Source of the DNA: Tenrec ecaudatus
Lineage: Eukaryota > Chordata > Mammalia > Afrosoricida > Tenrecidae
Length of the DNA: 64,000 nucleotides
Reading direction: 5' to 3'
Assembly: GCF_050624435.1 (NCBI RefSeq)
Contig: NC_134537.1
Coordinates: 125,774,086 to 125,838,085, forward strand
Position 1 is the first letter of the stretch, and each line of letters opens with the position of its first letter. Made by a program: the position numbers and the translations under genes. Shown piece by piece: positions 31,236-41,940 of the stretch. Below the pieces are notes generated by a model. The model was not told the origin of the DNA and searched no databases. It was given only the letters and a program-made list of their open reading frames with translations.

Positions 31236-31348
31236 TGAGAATGATGAGGGCAATGAATGCACAAATGTGCTTTACACAATCGATGTATGTATGGATTGTG
31301 ATTAGAGTTTTATGAGCCCCTAATAAAACGATTTAAAAATAAAATAAA
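31236..31348 (+). mobile_element. L1-tail mini-element, monomer
   Basis: A discrete 113-bp unit in sense: TGAGAATGATGAGGGCAATG, 'TGCTTTACACAATCGATGTATG', 'GCCCCTAATAAAACG', then an A-rich tail. It is flanked by TAAAGCTTAGGAGC (31222-31235) and TAAAGCTTAAGAGC (31349-31362), a 14-bp duplication with one mismatch. The 5' boundary AATGATGAGGGCAA is shared with the units near 11550, 60240 and 60358. Confidence 0.85.
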
Positions 31349-31362
31349 TAAAGCTTAAGAGC

Positions 31363-31658
31363 AGGAAGACGAAGCCACATTTTGCGTAGGAATGTCTGCG
31401 CACATGACAAACCTAAAACAAAAACACGGCAAAGCTAAAACAAAAGCAAAGCAACCATTGACACAAATTAGCATCGTGACAACCTCTGTAGCAGCACAGT
31501 CCAGTAGAGCTCCTGCCCCGACGGAGCTGCTCTCTAGCTGCACATTCCAACGTGGTTTCCACGAGCCAACTGTGGGCGTTGATTACTTGAGATGGGGCTA
31601 AGTTTATTGAGAAAATGGTTTCTTAATTTTATCCATTTTCGGTTTATTTAACCCTAAA
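31363..31658. other. Unassigned
   Basis: About 300 bp with short opposing frames (31355-31543 minus and 31392-31601 plus) and no recognised domain. Confidence 0.25.
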
Positions 31659-31803
31659 GGAGCCCTGCTCTTTTGCTCTCTGAGAACAAGAAGAGACGGC
31701 CTGTATCCATAGAGAAGTACGGCCTCAGAAAACCGGTGGAGCAGCGCTCGTCTGTCCTAGAGGGTTGTTGTGAGTCAGAATCAACTCGATGGCAGCCGGT
31801 TGT
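31659..31803 (+). mobile_element. AfroSINE with internal deletion
   Basis: Starts GGAGCCCTG and lacks the tRNA-like remainder. It continues with 'AGAGGGTTGTTGTGAGTCAGAATC' and 'AACTCGATGGCAGCCGGTTG'. Confidence 0.75.
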
Positions 31804-32420
31804 TGTCTTGTGTAAATGGACACACGAGGAGTGGCTACTTACTGCACTGGGGATTACAGCTCCACAGCCTTGCTACTCAGAGTGGCCCATGAGCCAGCAG
31901 AATCAGCATTACCTGGAAATTGCTACACATTTGAAACACCTGGAGGATTTTAAAACTCATGCCAATTAAATCCGAATCTCTGCGGAGAGGCCCCAGACAA
32001 AGCTTTTTAAAACTACTCAGGTCATTTCAATGTGAAGTCAAGTTTCACACCAGGGCATTGAACCCTTACTGCTTCAAATGCGATTCCACAACACCAACAT
32101 CACCGGAACTTGGTGGGAATAGAAAACCTGAAGCCCCAGGCAGACCTACGGTTCTCAGAATCTGTGTTTGAATAAGATCTTTGGATGATGAGTATGTACA
32201 TTATGATTTGAGAGTCTCCTAGTTCAATGACTTTCGACCTTAGATTGATACTAGAATCAAAACGTATAGTTCTATCAATAAACTCCTGGACTCCCCACTC
32301 ACACACACATACATCCTAGTGGTAGCCAGGGTCACAGAGCACCATTCTTGAAAGAGAGAGGAGGATGTACTTGAAGGTGTGCTTGCTGGGATGAAGCTTC
32401 CCAGGTGGTAGTGATACTTG
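31804..32420. other. Unassigned sequence
   Basis: About 600 bp. 'GAGCCAGCAGAATCAGCATTACCTGG' and 'ATTTGAAACACCTGGAGG..TAAA' near 31890-31990 faintly resemble an old MER5-type DNA-transposon remnant, not firm enough to call. Confidence 0.3.
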
Positions 32421-32609
32421 TTGGTTGTTGTCATTGTGTGCAACTCCATGTGTGCTGAGTGCAATTGCTCAGTAGGGTTGTCAAGGCTGTGATTTTTCAG
32501 AAGCAGATAGAAACACATAGAAACCTGTCTTCTGGACACCTGTGGGTGGGTTTGAACCAGTAACCTTTCAGGTAGTAGCACTTAACATTTGCATCACCCA
32601 GGGGCTCCT
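32421..32609 (-). mobile_element. AfroSINE, antisense
   Basis: 'TTGGTTGTTGTCATTGTGTGC', 'GTAGGGTTGTCAAGGCTGTG', 'TTTGAACCAGTAACCTTTCAGG' and 'CATCACCCAGGGGCTCC'. Confidence 0.75.
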
Positions 32610-32673
32610 CCGAGGTGCAACCAATAATGTTCTTTTTAATTTTTTTAATTTGGGTAATGGATGCATTGGTACA

Positions 32674-33181
32674 TGTGCTAGTTCAGGTAGACTAGAGAAA
32701 CAAATTCATAGACCCTCGTATGTGTATAAGAGAGAATTTTATATCAAAGGGTAATTTCATATTAAGAAAACATCCCAGCCCAGTCCAGACCAAGTTCTTA
32801 AATTCGATATTAGACCATATCTCCAATACCAGTCTATAAATTCCTCTTCACACTCATACAACACGTTCAATGATGCTGAATGCAGGAAAATCATAGGCCA
32901 GTGGATGGAAAGTCTTGTGGATCCAGTGGTGGTGGAAGCATCTCAGCACTGGCATGGGTCTCCACACGGCTTCTCCAGCTCCAGGCTCTGGCTGCATCAG
33001 CGTAGCTCCATGTGGCTTGTGAGCAGGAATGTCTTGCAGGGAGACAAGCAGCGAGTGTATCTGGTCTCCAGTGAACTGTTAATCAACTTTGTGCCTCCAA
33101 ATGAGGTGATCAAGCTGTAATCTGTTTGGCAGGCTAGACTCCACCCTTTGCAAGTTGACAGGAGATTATATAACTGCCACA
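32674..33181 (+). mobile_element. ERVL-type solo LTR
   Basis: Starts TGTGCTAGTTCAGGTAGACT and ends TATATAACTGCCACA. Flanks are GTACA (32669-32673) and GTATG (33182-33186), identical at three of five positions. The internal order matches the LTR at 17232-17737. Confidence 0.8.
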
Positions 33182-33186
33182 GTATG

Positions 33187-33631
33187 CTAATCTTTAAATC
33201 ATACATACATGTGTATGTCTACATTTCTTTTGCTTTAAAGTACAATGTAATACAATTATATATCTCCTTAAGAGTGGCAGTACAGGAGTTTTATTGTTTA
33301 ATCATATCATTACCTCTCTACTTTTTAGTATATATTAAGTTGCTGGTTTTCTCAATCACCGAAGAAAGTTTAAGGGGATAGTACTCTTTTTTTTTTTTTT
33401 GAAGGGTTGGTTTGCACTATGAAGGTAATCAGCTCATAGAAGAAATTCAAATATTCATGCACATCATTACAGACCTAGCTTGTATAAGAACTCCTGGTAG
33501 CATACCTTCCAGCAACATGCAGCCCATCAATATGACAAACTGACAGTCAAGTAGTGGTACATTTTTGCTGAAGATAATTCAAAAACAGTGACAGCAGTTC
33601 ACCAATAAGGAACAGTAGGAAACTCAATTTA
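33187..33631. other. Unassigned AT-rich sequence
   Basis: A T14 run near 33388-33401. No repeat was recognised with confidence. Confidence 0.25.
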
Positions 33632-34425
33632 GATGTGGAACAAGAGATGGCATTGCTGATATCAGATACATCTTGGCTGAGAGCCGAGAATACCAGAAAG
33701 ATGTCTGTCTGTGCTTCGTTGACTATGCAAGGCACTCAACCGCATGGATCATTACAAATTATGGATGATATCACAAAAAATAGGGATTCCAGAACATTTC
33801 ATTGTGCTCATGAAGAACCTGTACATGAACAAATAGGCGGTCATGTGAGCAGAACGGGAGTATACTGAATGTTTCCAAATAAGAAAAGAAGTACAAGACG
33901 GATGTATCCTTTCACCATATTGATTTAAATGCACTTGAGGAGCTGGATTATATGAAGAACTGCACATCCGGATGGAAAGAAGCCTCATTAACAATTGTGA
34001 TAAGCAGATGACACAGCCGTGCTTGCCGAAAGCCAAGTGGACTTGAAACATGTCCCGATGAAGATCGAAGACTCTCTAGCCTTTTGTGTGGATCACTGCA
34101 CAAAATAAGGCAAACAAAACCCTCAGAATTAGAATCATAAGGAACATTATGATAAATGGAGGAAGTCTTTGTCTTGAAGTTGTCAAGGATTTCATTTCAC
34201 TTGGCTCCAGAGCCAACCCTCATAAAGGCAGTAGTGAAGAAATCACAAGACACATTACATTTTGCAAATCATCTGCAACAACAACAACAAAATCTCAAAG
34301 GTGTTTAGGAACAAAAGTGTCAATGTGAGGACAAAGCCAGAGTAATTCACCTTACAGCATGTGAAAGCTGGACAATGATAAGAAAAGCCAATGTAGAATA
34401 GCTGTCTTTGAAGGACAGGGTGTTG
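33632..34425 (+). mobile_element. RTE/BovB LINE, RT region, degenerate
   Basis: Sense BovB ORF2. It contains the region equivalent to 'ADIRWILAE' (33650-33690), 'CLCFVDYARH' (33710-33735), a degraded catalytic box near 34003-34014, and the KSSATTTTKS segment, where a simple (CAA)n has replaced coding sequence (34270-34290). Multiple stops make it a dead copy. Confidence 0.75.
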
Positions 34426-34435
34426 AAGAAAGGAA

Positions 34436-34586
34436 GTGTGGTGGAGGAGGGCTTACGCATTGGACTGCCAGCCACAAGGTGAGCAGTTTGAACTCACCAT
34501 TTGCTCCAGGGAAAAGATGAGTCTCCTCTTGCAAAGATTCACAGCCTCAGAAATCCACAGAGGCAGTTCCATTCTGTTCTACCAAC
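34436..34586 (+). mobile_element. AfroSINE, 3' truncated
   Basis: 'GGCTTACGCATTGGACTGCCAG', 'TTTGAACTCACCATTTGCTCC' and 'CAGCCTCAGAAATCCACAG', ending at 'ATTCTGTTCTACC'. Confidence 0.75.
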
Positions 34587-35225
34587 TTGCTAACAAGTCT
34601 AAATCCAAACAAAAACATCAGGGATTTACTATAGGATTGTTGAAAATTATTGGATTCTTTAAAGGAGCCAGGATTAGGAGGAGTTATCAATGTTCGATAT
34701 TAGCATGGTTTAAAGGAGTAGTTTTATCACAGACTTATAAAGCAGGAAGATTGAGTTGAAGAACATCTAATCCAATGTTTCTGGTAAAGTTATGGCTCCA
34801 AGAAGCTAAAGGTCTCTCCTAAGGCCATACTACAGTAAGTAGGCTGTGCCTGGATTGAGATTAGAACCGCGGTCTCCTGAATCTTGAGTCCCAGGACACT
34901 GGGTGCAGATGATCTGAATTCAGAAGAAATGATGAGGTGTCTTGATTGGACGTTGGGCAGGGAGCTCACTCGCTGAAGTAAGAAAGGACACTGCCTGGAA
35001 AGCTCCCACTCTTCTGTCTGACTGTCCTGATCTCCATGCTTGACAACTCTGTTCAGCAACCAATGTCATGCTCTACTTCAGAGTATATTCTACTTCAAAA
35101 CACTGACTTTTCAGAATCATTTTACTCATCCAATGTTTTCATGTGATAGCCAACAAAACAAACAAATGTAGGTTTCAGGATAGGTAAAAACAAAAGCAAA
35201 CATAAAACGGGAAGCAAGCTAACAA
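34587..35225. other. Unassigned sequence
   Basis: About 640 bp with short frames only (e.g. minus 34790-35059) and no recognised domain. 'TAAAGTTATGGCTCCAAGAAGC..AGCAGGCTGTG'-like text near 34785-34870 resembles an old MIR-type SINE at best. Confidence 0.25.
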
Positions 35226-35440
35226 AGGTTTTTTTAAAAAATAATTTTATTTGGGGCTCATACAACTCTTATCAAAATCCATACATACATCAATTGTATA
35301 AAGCACACTTGTACATCTGTTACCCTCATCATTCTCAAAACATTTGCTCTCCACATAAGCCCCTGACATCAACTCCTCATTTTTCTCTCCCCCCCACTCC
35401 CCCTCCCTCATGAACCCTTGATAATTTATAAATTATTATT
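35226..35440 (-). mobile_element. Young L1 3' end, antisense arm of a head-to-head pair
   Basis: Antisense L1 tail with its poly(T) on the left: 'TTTTATTTGGGGCTCATACAAC', 'CATTCTCAAAACATTTGC' and 'CATGAACCCTTGATAATTTATAAATT'. It meets a sense-strand L1 at 35441, so the 5' ends face each other and both 3' ends point outward. Confidence 0.8.
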
Positions 35441-35912
35441 TTGTGGAATGTGGAGAGACTGCCACCCTCCTCCATTGCTGGTGGGAATGAAACATGGTGC
35501 TGCTGTCATGAGAGCCTTTGGGCAGGCAGTTTCTCAAACACGTCAACAGAGAATTTCACTATACCATCCAACAGTTTCACTCCTCAGTATATTCTCAAAA
35601 GAACTGATTACAAGGATCCACATGTGACCTCCTCCCTGGGAGATGGGCGGCAGAGAAGGGGGGGAAGGGAGACTCCGGATAGGGAAAGATATGACAAAAT
35701 AACAATCTGTGGATTATCAAGGGCTCATGAGGGAGGGGGGAGCGGGGAGGGAGGGGGAAAAAAAAAGAGGACCTGATGCAGAGGGCTTAAGTGGAGAGCA
35801 AATGCTTTGAGAGTGATTATGGCAAAGAATGTACGGATGTGCTTTATACAATTGATGTATGTATATGTATGGATTGTGAAAAGAGTTGTATGCGCCCCTA
35901 ATAAAATGTAAA
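35441..35912 (+). mobile_element. Young L1 3' end, sense arm of the pair
   Basis: 'GGAATGTGGAGAGACTGCC', 'GTCACATGTGG..'-equivalent text near 35620, 'GGGCTCATGAGGGAGGGGG', and the tail 'GTTGTATGCGCCCCTAATAAAATG' with an A-rich end. An internal deletion joins about 35600 to the 3' UTR. Its last ~215 bp are the inverted equivalent of 35226-35440. Confidence 0.8.
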
Positions 35913-35924
35913 AGGAAAGAAAAG

Positions 35925-36345
35925 AACTGAAAGCATAACACAAACACCTACTAATGTGTATATGGAAGCACTGCTCACAATAGCACAAAGGTAGAAACAG
36001 CCCAACAGTCCATTCAAGATAAACAAAAGGGGGTGTGGGCATGGGATGTAACACTACTCCACCGTAAAGAGAAAACGCCTCAAAGTGGATGAATGCTTTG
36101 GAAACGTTTTGTTAAACCAGATGAGTCATCACAAAAGGACAAACCTTGTAGGACCTCACTTAGATGGAAGGGCTAGAATAGGCAAATGTATCGAGAGGGA
36201 AGTTTTCAGAGACGGGAGGGAGAGCCATTGTTTAGGACACCTTGGTATCTGTGTACGGAGGAAGACATTTTGGCAACAAATACAGGTGGTGATTGCACAA
36301 CACGATATGATTGGTACCAAAAGTAAACATATAAAAATGTGGAGG
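35925..36345 (+). mobile_element. L1 internal fragment, sense
   Basis: 'CACAATAGCACAAAGGTAGAAACAG', 'CCCAACAGTCCATTC', 'GGATGAATGCTTTGG' and 'AGGACCTCACTTAGATGGAAGG' are sense L1 text near the ORF2/3' UTR border. It serves as the landing site of the TPT1 retrocopy. Confidence 0.65.
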
Positions 36346-36349
36346 CCCT

Positions 36350-37135
36350 CCCTGTGAGCTGCTCTGAGCTCCAGGCTCAGCCTCACCATCTCTCGCCATC
36401 ATGATCACCTACAGATTCTACACAGACCTCACCAGCCAGGATGAGAAGTTCTCTGACTCCGGCAGGATCCGGGAGATCTCAGAAGGGCTGTGTCTGGAAG
36501 TGGAGGGGAAGGTGGCCAGAAGGACGGAAGGTCACATCGATGACTCGCTCATTGGTGGCAAGGCCTCAGCAGAAGGCTCCGACGGCGATGGAACATACAG
36601 CGCAGGGACCAGCCGTGTTGATATCATCATGAACCGTCACTCGCAGGAAACCAGCCTCACAACAGAAGCCTACAAGAAGGACATCAAAGACTACATGACA
36701 CCAATCAGAGGCAAACTTGAAGAGCATGAACCAGAAAGAGAAACACCTTTTATGACAGGGGCTGCAGAACAAATCAAGCACATCCTAGCGAATTTCAAAA
36801 ACGTCCAGTTCTTTACAGGTGAAAACAAGAATCCAGATGGCGCGGTTGCTCTGCCGGACTGCAGTGAGGATATCTTGACCCCACGGAGGATCTTCTTTAA
36901 GGTGGGCTTAGAGATGGAGACATGCTAGCTCCGCGGGCAACTGACAGATCCGTCGCCTCTGATGCTAACCTGCTGCTCTTCACCCACACAACACCAGGAC
37001 TGACAAATGGGACTGACGTCGCTTGAGCTCTCCATGTACTTTTGACCTAGATTTATTTGTGATGGAGGCATTTTTTTTTAAAGGGGGGGAAAAAAGGTAT
37101 GTTATCTAAAAACAAAATTCATTTAAACTAAAAAA
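36350..37135 (+). pseudogene. TPT1: TPT1 (TCTP) processed retrocopy with intact frame
   Basis: Intronless, full-length copy of the mRNA for translationally controlled tumour protein, a small cytosolic calcium- and tubulin-binding growth-related protein. The frame 36401-36928 encodes 175 residues and opens MITYR. It retains [35 protein letters not shown] and FFKVGLEME. Against remembered human TPT1 (172 residues) it is about 72% identical by eye, with a 3-residue insertion (F-Y-T) after residue 5. The conserved N of the IGGNASAEG signature is K. A 5' UTR match (about 36360-36400), a 3' UTR match including CACACAACACCAGGACTGAC, and a terminal A9 run (37129-37138) show retroposition. The degraded polyadenylation signal, changes at conserved sites and lack of a promoter suggest it is inactive. 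Confidence 0.9.
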
Positions 37136-37138
37136 AAA

Positions 37139-37255
37139 GTTGAATTGACAAACGTTAATATTTGTAATGATATAAATCCCCTTCTGATAAACATGTGAAT
37201 GTTACTGGTTTTGTTCCTCTAGAAAACCAAGGTGAACACGGTTGCTATGAGTTGA
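37139..37255 (+). mobile_element. Probable L1/SINE remnant
   Basis: A short AT-rich piece resuming after the retrocopy, ending in 'CACGGTTGCTATGAGTTGAAGC', which resembles the AfroSINE 3' end. Assignment is weak. Confidence 0.35.
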
Positions 37256-37465
37256 AGCTGATTTGGCAGCACCGAAGAAGAAGGGTCATCATGCTCGGTC
37301 AAGGGAAGCGCTGGAAAAGGTGAGGGAGGCCCGGGGTGAGCTGGGTTGGCTTGGTGACAGAAACACACCCACCACTGTGAAGACGGCCCAGGACCAGGCA
37401 ACATGCTGTTCTCTCACGCAGGTCACTGTGAGTTGAGTCAACTCAATGACAACTAACAACAGAGC
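37256..37465 (+). mobile_element. RTE/BovB 3' end, sense
   Basis: 'AAGAAGGGTCATCATGCTCGG', '..AAGGGAAGCGCTGGAAAAGG', then 'GACCAGGCAACATGCTGTTC' and 'CAACTCAATGACAACTAACAAC', the BovB terminal order. The middle is diverged. Confidence 0.7.
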
Positions 37466-37569
37466 AATGGGTGAGATGCTCCATTGCCTCAAATTCTTCC
37501 CAAATCTCAGTCATGTTCAATTAAAAATTTTAAACTAGGCGGAAGAAAAATGCTATTTCTTTGGTTTTA

Positions 37570-37900
37570 AGAAGCACTTCTCTGACTACTACTGAAGTTG
37601 AACACTTTTAACATCATTTTGTTAAATCATATGAGAATCATTTCATAGGTTATTTTCTGAGAAATGCTCGTTCAGAGTCGATTTTTCTATCGGACTGTTT
37701 TCCTTTCTCTTAACAGTTTGTAGGAAATATTTATAGCGATAGACTAATCATTTGATGGTAACAAACAATCTTTTCTCGGTTAAGGTTTGTGCTTTTATTC
37801 TTTTTGTGCTATTGTTTAATGTACAGAATTTAAATTTTCATGCAATTTTGTATTTAGCAATATGCATGTATATTTAAGTTGTGCTTTTTTGAAGCCATTG
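37570..37900 (-). mobile_element. Old L1 3' UTR, antisense
   Basis: 'AAGTTGAACACTTTTAACATC', 'AGAAATGCTCGTTCAGAGTC', 'TATTTATAGCGATAGAC' and 'GTACAGAATTTAAATTTTCATGC' follow the standard antisense L1 3' UTR. Confidence 0.55.
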
Positions 37901-38319
37901 GACTTAAGGCTGAAACTCCGAGTGTGAGAGCAAGCAGATGACAAGGGCATGGAAGTGGGGTGCTAGACTCTGACTTGAATCTCTTGTCTAGAGTGTACCC
38001 AGTGAATGGTGGCCTAGAACTGCCATATACTGAACTATTTTAATGCCCTTCTTGCTTCATTATGACATGTAAGCGTGGCTCTGCTACTGGGAGTGAATGG
38101 CATTGAAAGATTTTCCCTGTCACCAACCCCTGTTGTTTGTGTAACTAGTGTCCAATCATGTAAGAGTTCACATGCACATACATATACACACATCTAGCTA
38201 ATTCAGGCGTATTAAAGCAAAAATATACAACTTCTTGAAGAAAACAGGAGACTATTTATTTTATCTGATAGGAGAGCAATTCTTAAGTCACTGAAAGCAC
38301 AGCTCTGTATTTTTTAACT
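37901..38319. other. Unassigned
   Basis: About 420 bp without clear assignment; the last ~100 bp ('ACTTCTTGAAGAAAACAGGAG') recall sense L1 ORF2 end text. Confidence 0.3.
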
Positions 38320-39555
38320 ATTTAAAAAAATCTTTTATTGGGAGCTCTAACAGATATTACAACATTCCATAGTTCATTCACATCAAGCAGTGTTGTACAA
38401 TTGTTACCATAACCAGTTTCAAGAAATTTTCTCCCTTGAAATCCTTGATATCAGCTCTATTTTGTCCCCCCCCCCCCAGTTCTTCCCACCCAGGAACCCT
38501 TCTTTTTTTTTTTTCTATAATAGTACTTGGCAGGGGCATATTTTACACAATCCAATATATCCAATCACATACAATTCTGTTTTTCAATCCCATCGAGTGG
38601 GGTTATGTAGTCATCAATGCTGTCAGCTGCCCCTTCCCCTAATCTCCAGCCCCATACTTCTCTTCTGGTACCCCCAGGGAACCATTACTCCTGTTACTGT
38701 TTCAGAAGGGCTATCTATCTTGACTTTCATGTAGCAAATAATCTTAAATATACAAATGAACATATGCAAATCTAACATGATGCACGAGGTAAAACAAATA
38801 AAAACCATAATAGTGAGGGAAGGACGTATTAAAGAACTAGGATAGTCATGTGGTTCACCAGTGCCATATTGCACCCTGGATTTATCATTCCTTCTGTGTG
38901 GCCCTTCTGAGAGGGACCGTCCAATTATCTCACAGGTGGGTTTTGGGTCTCCACTACAAGTTAGGCACTGTACAAGATAGGCAATCTTATGGAGACAGCA
39001 ACTGGACCAATGGTTCCTGAGGGTTAGGAAGGCGAGGAGTGACACGGGAGGTGAGCCAGAGCCAACAAGATGGGTAAGAGTTCTAAAATTGATGGTGAGA
39101 AGGGTGTAGTTTTTCTGGTCATGTTTAATCAATTGAACTGTATTGAGAGGAATTACTGAGAGGTAAATATAATAGTGGGGTAGGAGGGAAAAAGAAGAAA
39201 TAAGGAAAATATATACATATATAAATATAGATATGTATGTGTATATTTGTTTATATATGTAAATGCAACAAGGTAGCAGATTTACTTTGGGCCTCTACTT
39301 AAATCTTACCTTAGTACAGAAATGATTTGTTATGAAAAAAAGGATTTGTTCTAAAAATGTGGCATTGTACGATACTCACCTTCCATACACAATCGCTGAA
39401 GACAAAATGGGTGCATAAATCCTTGTTCCAATTCTCTTTTAATTGCCATTGTCTCAAAATAACTGGACATTTGGCAAGAAAGTCTCTGAACCTTGCTCTT
39501 TTCCTATTTCCCGTCCCCCTGTTCTTGAGCCCTCCAATTTTCATATAAATTTTTG
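38320..39555 (-). mobile_element. Old afrotherian-type L1 3' UTR, antisense
   Basis: An L1 tail 'CTTTTATTGGGAGCTCTAACAG', then 'CATCAAGCAGTGTTGTACAATTG', a pyrimidine block with C10 and T11 runs (38466-38515), and 'GGGAACCATTACTCCTGTTAC'. A (TA)-rich patch lies at 39212-39262 and 'CAATCGCTGAAGACAAAATGGG' at 39391. The middle (38800-39130) is uncertain. Confidence 0.5.
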
Positions 39556-41481
39556 AATTATCTTGTGAAGTTTCATTAGAAAAATAACCTGTGGGTTTTT
39601 TATTGGAATTGCTTTGAATCTACATAACAATATGGAGAGTTCCTCTCTTTGCAATTTTCAATCAGAACATAATATACTCATAGCTCTCCATTTACATTGG
39701 TCGTTTAAAATGTCTCTCAATTAAGTTTTATAATTTCCTTCATAAAGTACTTGCATAACCTTTGTTAGATTTCTTCCTAGATACTTTCTATGTCTGTTAC
39801 TATCATAAATGCTATCTTATTACATTTTAACTCATTGTTGCTCGTTTATTAAAACAGATGGGCTTTATAGGTTGACAGTGCCCATCACATGTTCTCTGTA
39901 GTCAGTTGTAGAAGATGGTATATCATGACAATTTTGTATTTTTCTACCCAGTTCTTCTATATCAACTCTTTTCCCTTATTTTACTGCATGGCTATATCTT
40001 TAAAACAATCTTAAAGATCAAGAGTGATGACAGGCATTTTCTTCTGAGCTTCCATGGATTCATTTCAGCATTTCATTATTAAGTATGATGTTTTCTCAGG
40101 GTTTTTTGTTTTTGTATGTGTCGATGTTTGTGGATGTCTTCTATCGAGTTAAGGAAGGTTTTTTTTCTTATCTTGCTGAAGTTTTACAATGGATGAAAAA
40201 TGAATGCTATTAACTGATTTTTCTGATACCACTTTCAATTTCCTTCTTTAAAGATCTGTTGTTACAGAGACTGATATTAAATGGCTTTGAATTCCTAGAA
40301 TTGACCATGTTAGTCCGCGGTGCTGCCTTTGGTTTGCTTATATATTGTTCAAGATTGTCACTTCTAGCCTTATAAGCCTTTCCCCCCATTCTCTGGAAGA
40401 AGCTCTAGATATACATTCAATGAATATTTGGTAGCCCTAGAACTAGCCACCTGAGCCTGATGTGTTTTTTTGTAGAAAGCACTTTAAACTACAAATTCAG
40501 CTTTAGTCATGGTTATGAGATTCCCCCACCTCTTTTCCTTTTTCTTTGTGAGTCAGTTTTGCTAAGTTAGGTTTTTCTAGAGATGCATCCATTTCCTCTT
40601 AAGTTTTCAAATTTATTGGCTTAAATTTGTTTATATCCCATAGATATGTAAATATATTAATTCCTAATTAATTTATTTGTATCACTCTTCTATTAGTCTT
40701 TAATTGTCTGTTTTATTAATCTTGTCTCAGATATCTTTGGCTTTGTTGCTTCTCTCTATTGCAGTATATTTTTTCCATTCATTTCTGCATTTATATTTAT
40801 TTTTTTGGTTCTGTCTACTTTGAAAGTCTTTTTCTTAACTTTATAAATTGGATACTTAGTTTATAACTTCAGTGCTTTGCTCCTTCTATTCATTAAATTT
40901 CTCTCTTAATATGTCTCATATATTTTAACATAGTCCTTTTGGCTATTGTTCTACTCTAAAGGTTTTGTCATTTTCATCTCAGTCTATTGGAAATAGTTTA
41001 GAATTGTATTTTTATATCTCTAAATACATCAGTATTTTCTACTTTTTTTCTTATTGCTTTTCAGTGTTATTGTCTAGTAGCTGAAGAATATCTACTGAGT
41101 GAAACAAATCCACAGGAATTTATTCATGTTTTTCTTAAAGCCTAACAATATACATTTGGAAAAGAAAAAGGGAAAAAGAAGTGCATTCTGGGGGAGAAAG
41201 AAAAAGAGCGAGAGAAAGCTATGAATCTGAGTTATTAATCGTGCTGTTCAAAACTTCCATATTATTCATCATCTTTTCCTAACTCATTTCTCTGTTAATT
41301 TCTGAGACGGTGTAAAAATCTTCCACTATGAGATTTGGTATATTTTTCATTGTGGCTGCCAATATTTTACTTCATTTACTTAGGTGCATACATGTCTAGA
41401 AATGCTCCATCTTTCTAATGAATTGACCTTTGTATCATTACATATACTTTTATTTATTTGGGGAAAAATTTTTCTGACTCT
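39556..41481 (-). mobile_element. Old L1 ORF2, antisense
   Basis: Antisense L1 ORF2 text in proper order: 'TTAGATTTCTTCCTAGATACTTTC' (39767), 'GACAGGCATTTTCTTCTGAGC' (40030), 'GATTTTTCTGATACC' (40216), 'TTAAATTTCTCTCTTAATATG' (40893) and 'AGGTGCATACATGTCTAG' (41383). The reading frame is destroyed. A BovB copy inserted at 41482. The first ~20 bp after 41100 are uncertain. Confidence 0.7.
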
Positions 41482-41940
41482 GTTGTTGGTAGGAGCCACT
41501 GAGTCAATTCTCCCCCACAGCGGTCCTCTGCACAGCAGAGGGAAACACTGCCCGTCCTGCACCCTCCTCACTGTTGCTTCTGTGCCTGAGTCCATCTTGC
41601 AGCCACCGTGTCAATCCGTCTTGATGGGGGTCATCATCATTCTCGACGCACCTCCACTGTACCAAACACGTCCTTCTCCAGGGACTGACACCATGCCCAA
41701 CATACGCAAGATGAAGTCCCTTCATCCTTACCTCTAAGGAGTACCCTGGCTGTCCTTCTGCCAAGAGAGTGTGGATTGTCCGTTTAGCGGTCCATGGTGC
41801 TTTCAATATGCTTCTCCAGCACCACCATTCAACTGCACCCATTCTTCTCTAGTCTTCTTGATTCCATGTCCAACTTTTACATATGTATTTGGCGCTTTAG
41901 AATATCATGGCTTGGGTCAGGAGCACCTTTGCCCTCAAAA
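41482..41940 (-). mobile_element. RTE/BovB 3' end nested in L1
   Basis: Antisense BovB: 'TGTTGTTGGTAGGAGCCACTG', 'GCACAGCAGAGGGAAACACTGCC', 'CCTCTAAGGAGTACCCTGGC', ending 'CATGGCTTGGGTCAGGAGC' and 'ACCTTTGCCCTCAAAA'. L1 text resumes immediately on the right, so BovB landed in the older L1. Confidence 0.85.

Noticed and set aside
36401-36928. TPT1 frame as the functional parental gene
   Set aside because: No introns, a terminal A run, L1 sequence as landing site, divergence at conserved residues and a degraded polyadenylation signal make it a retrocopy.
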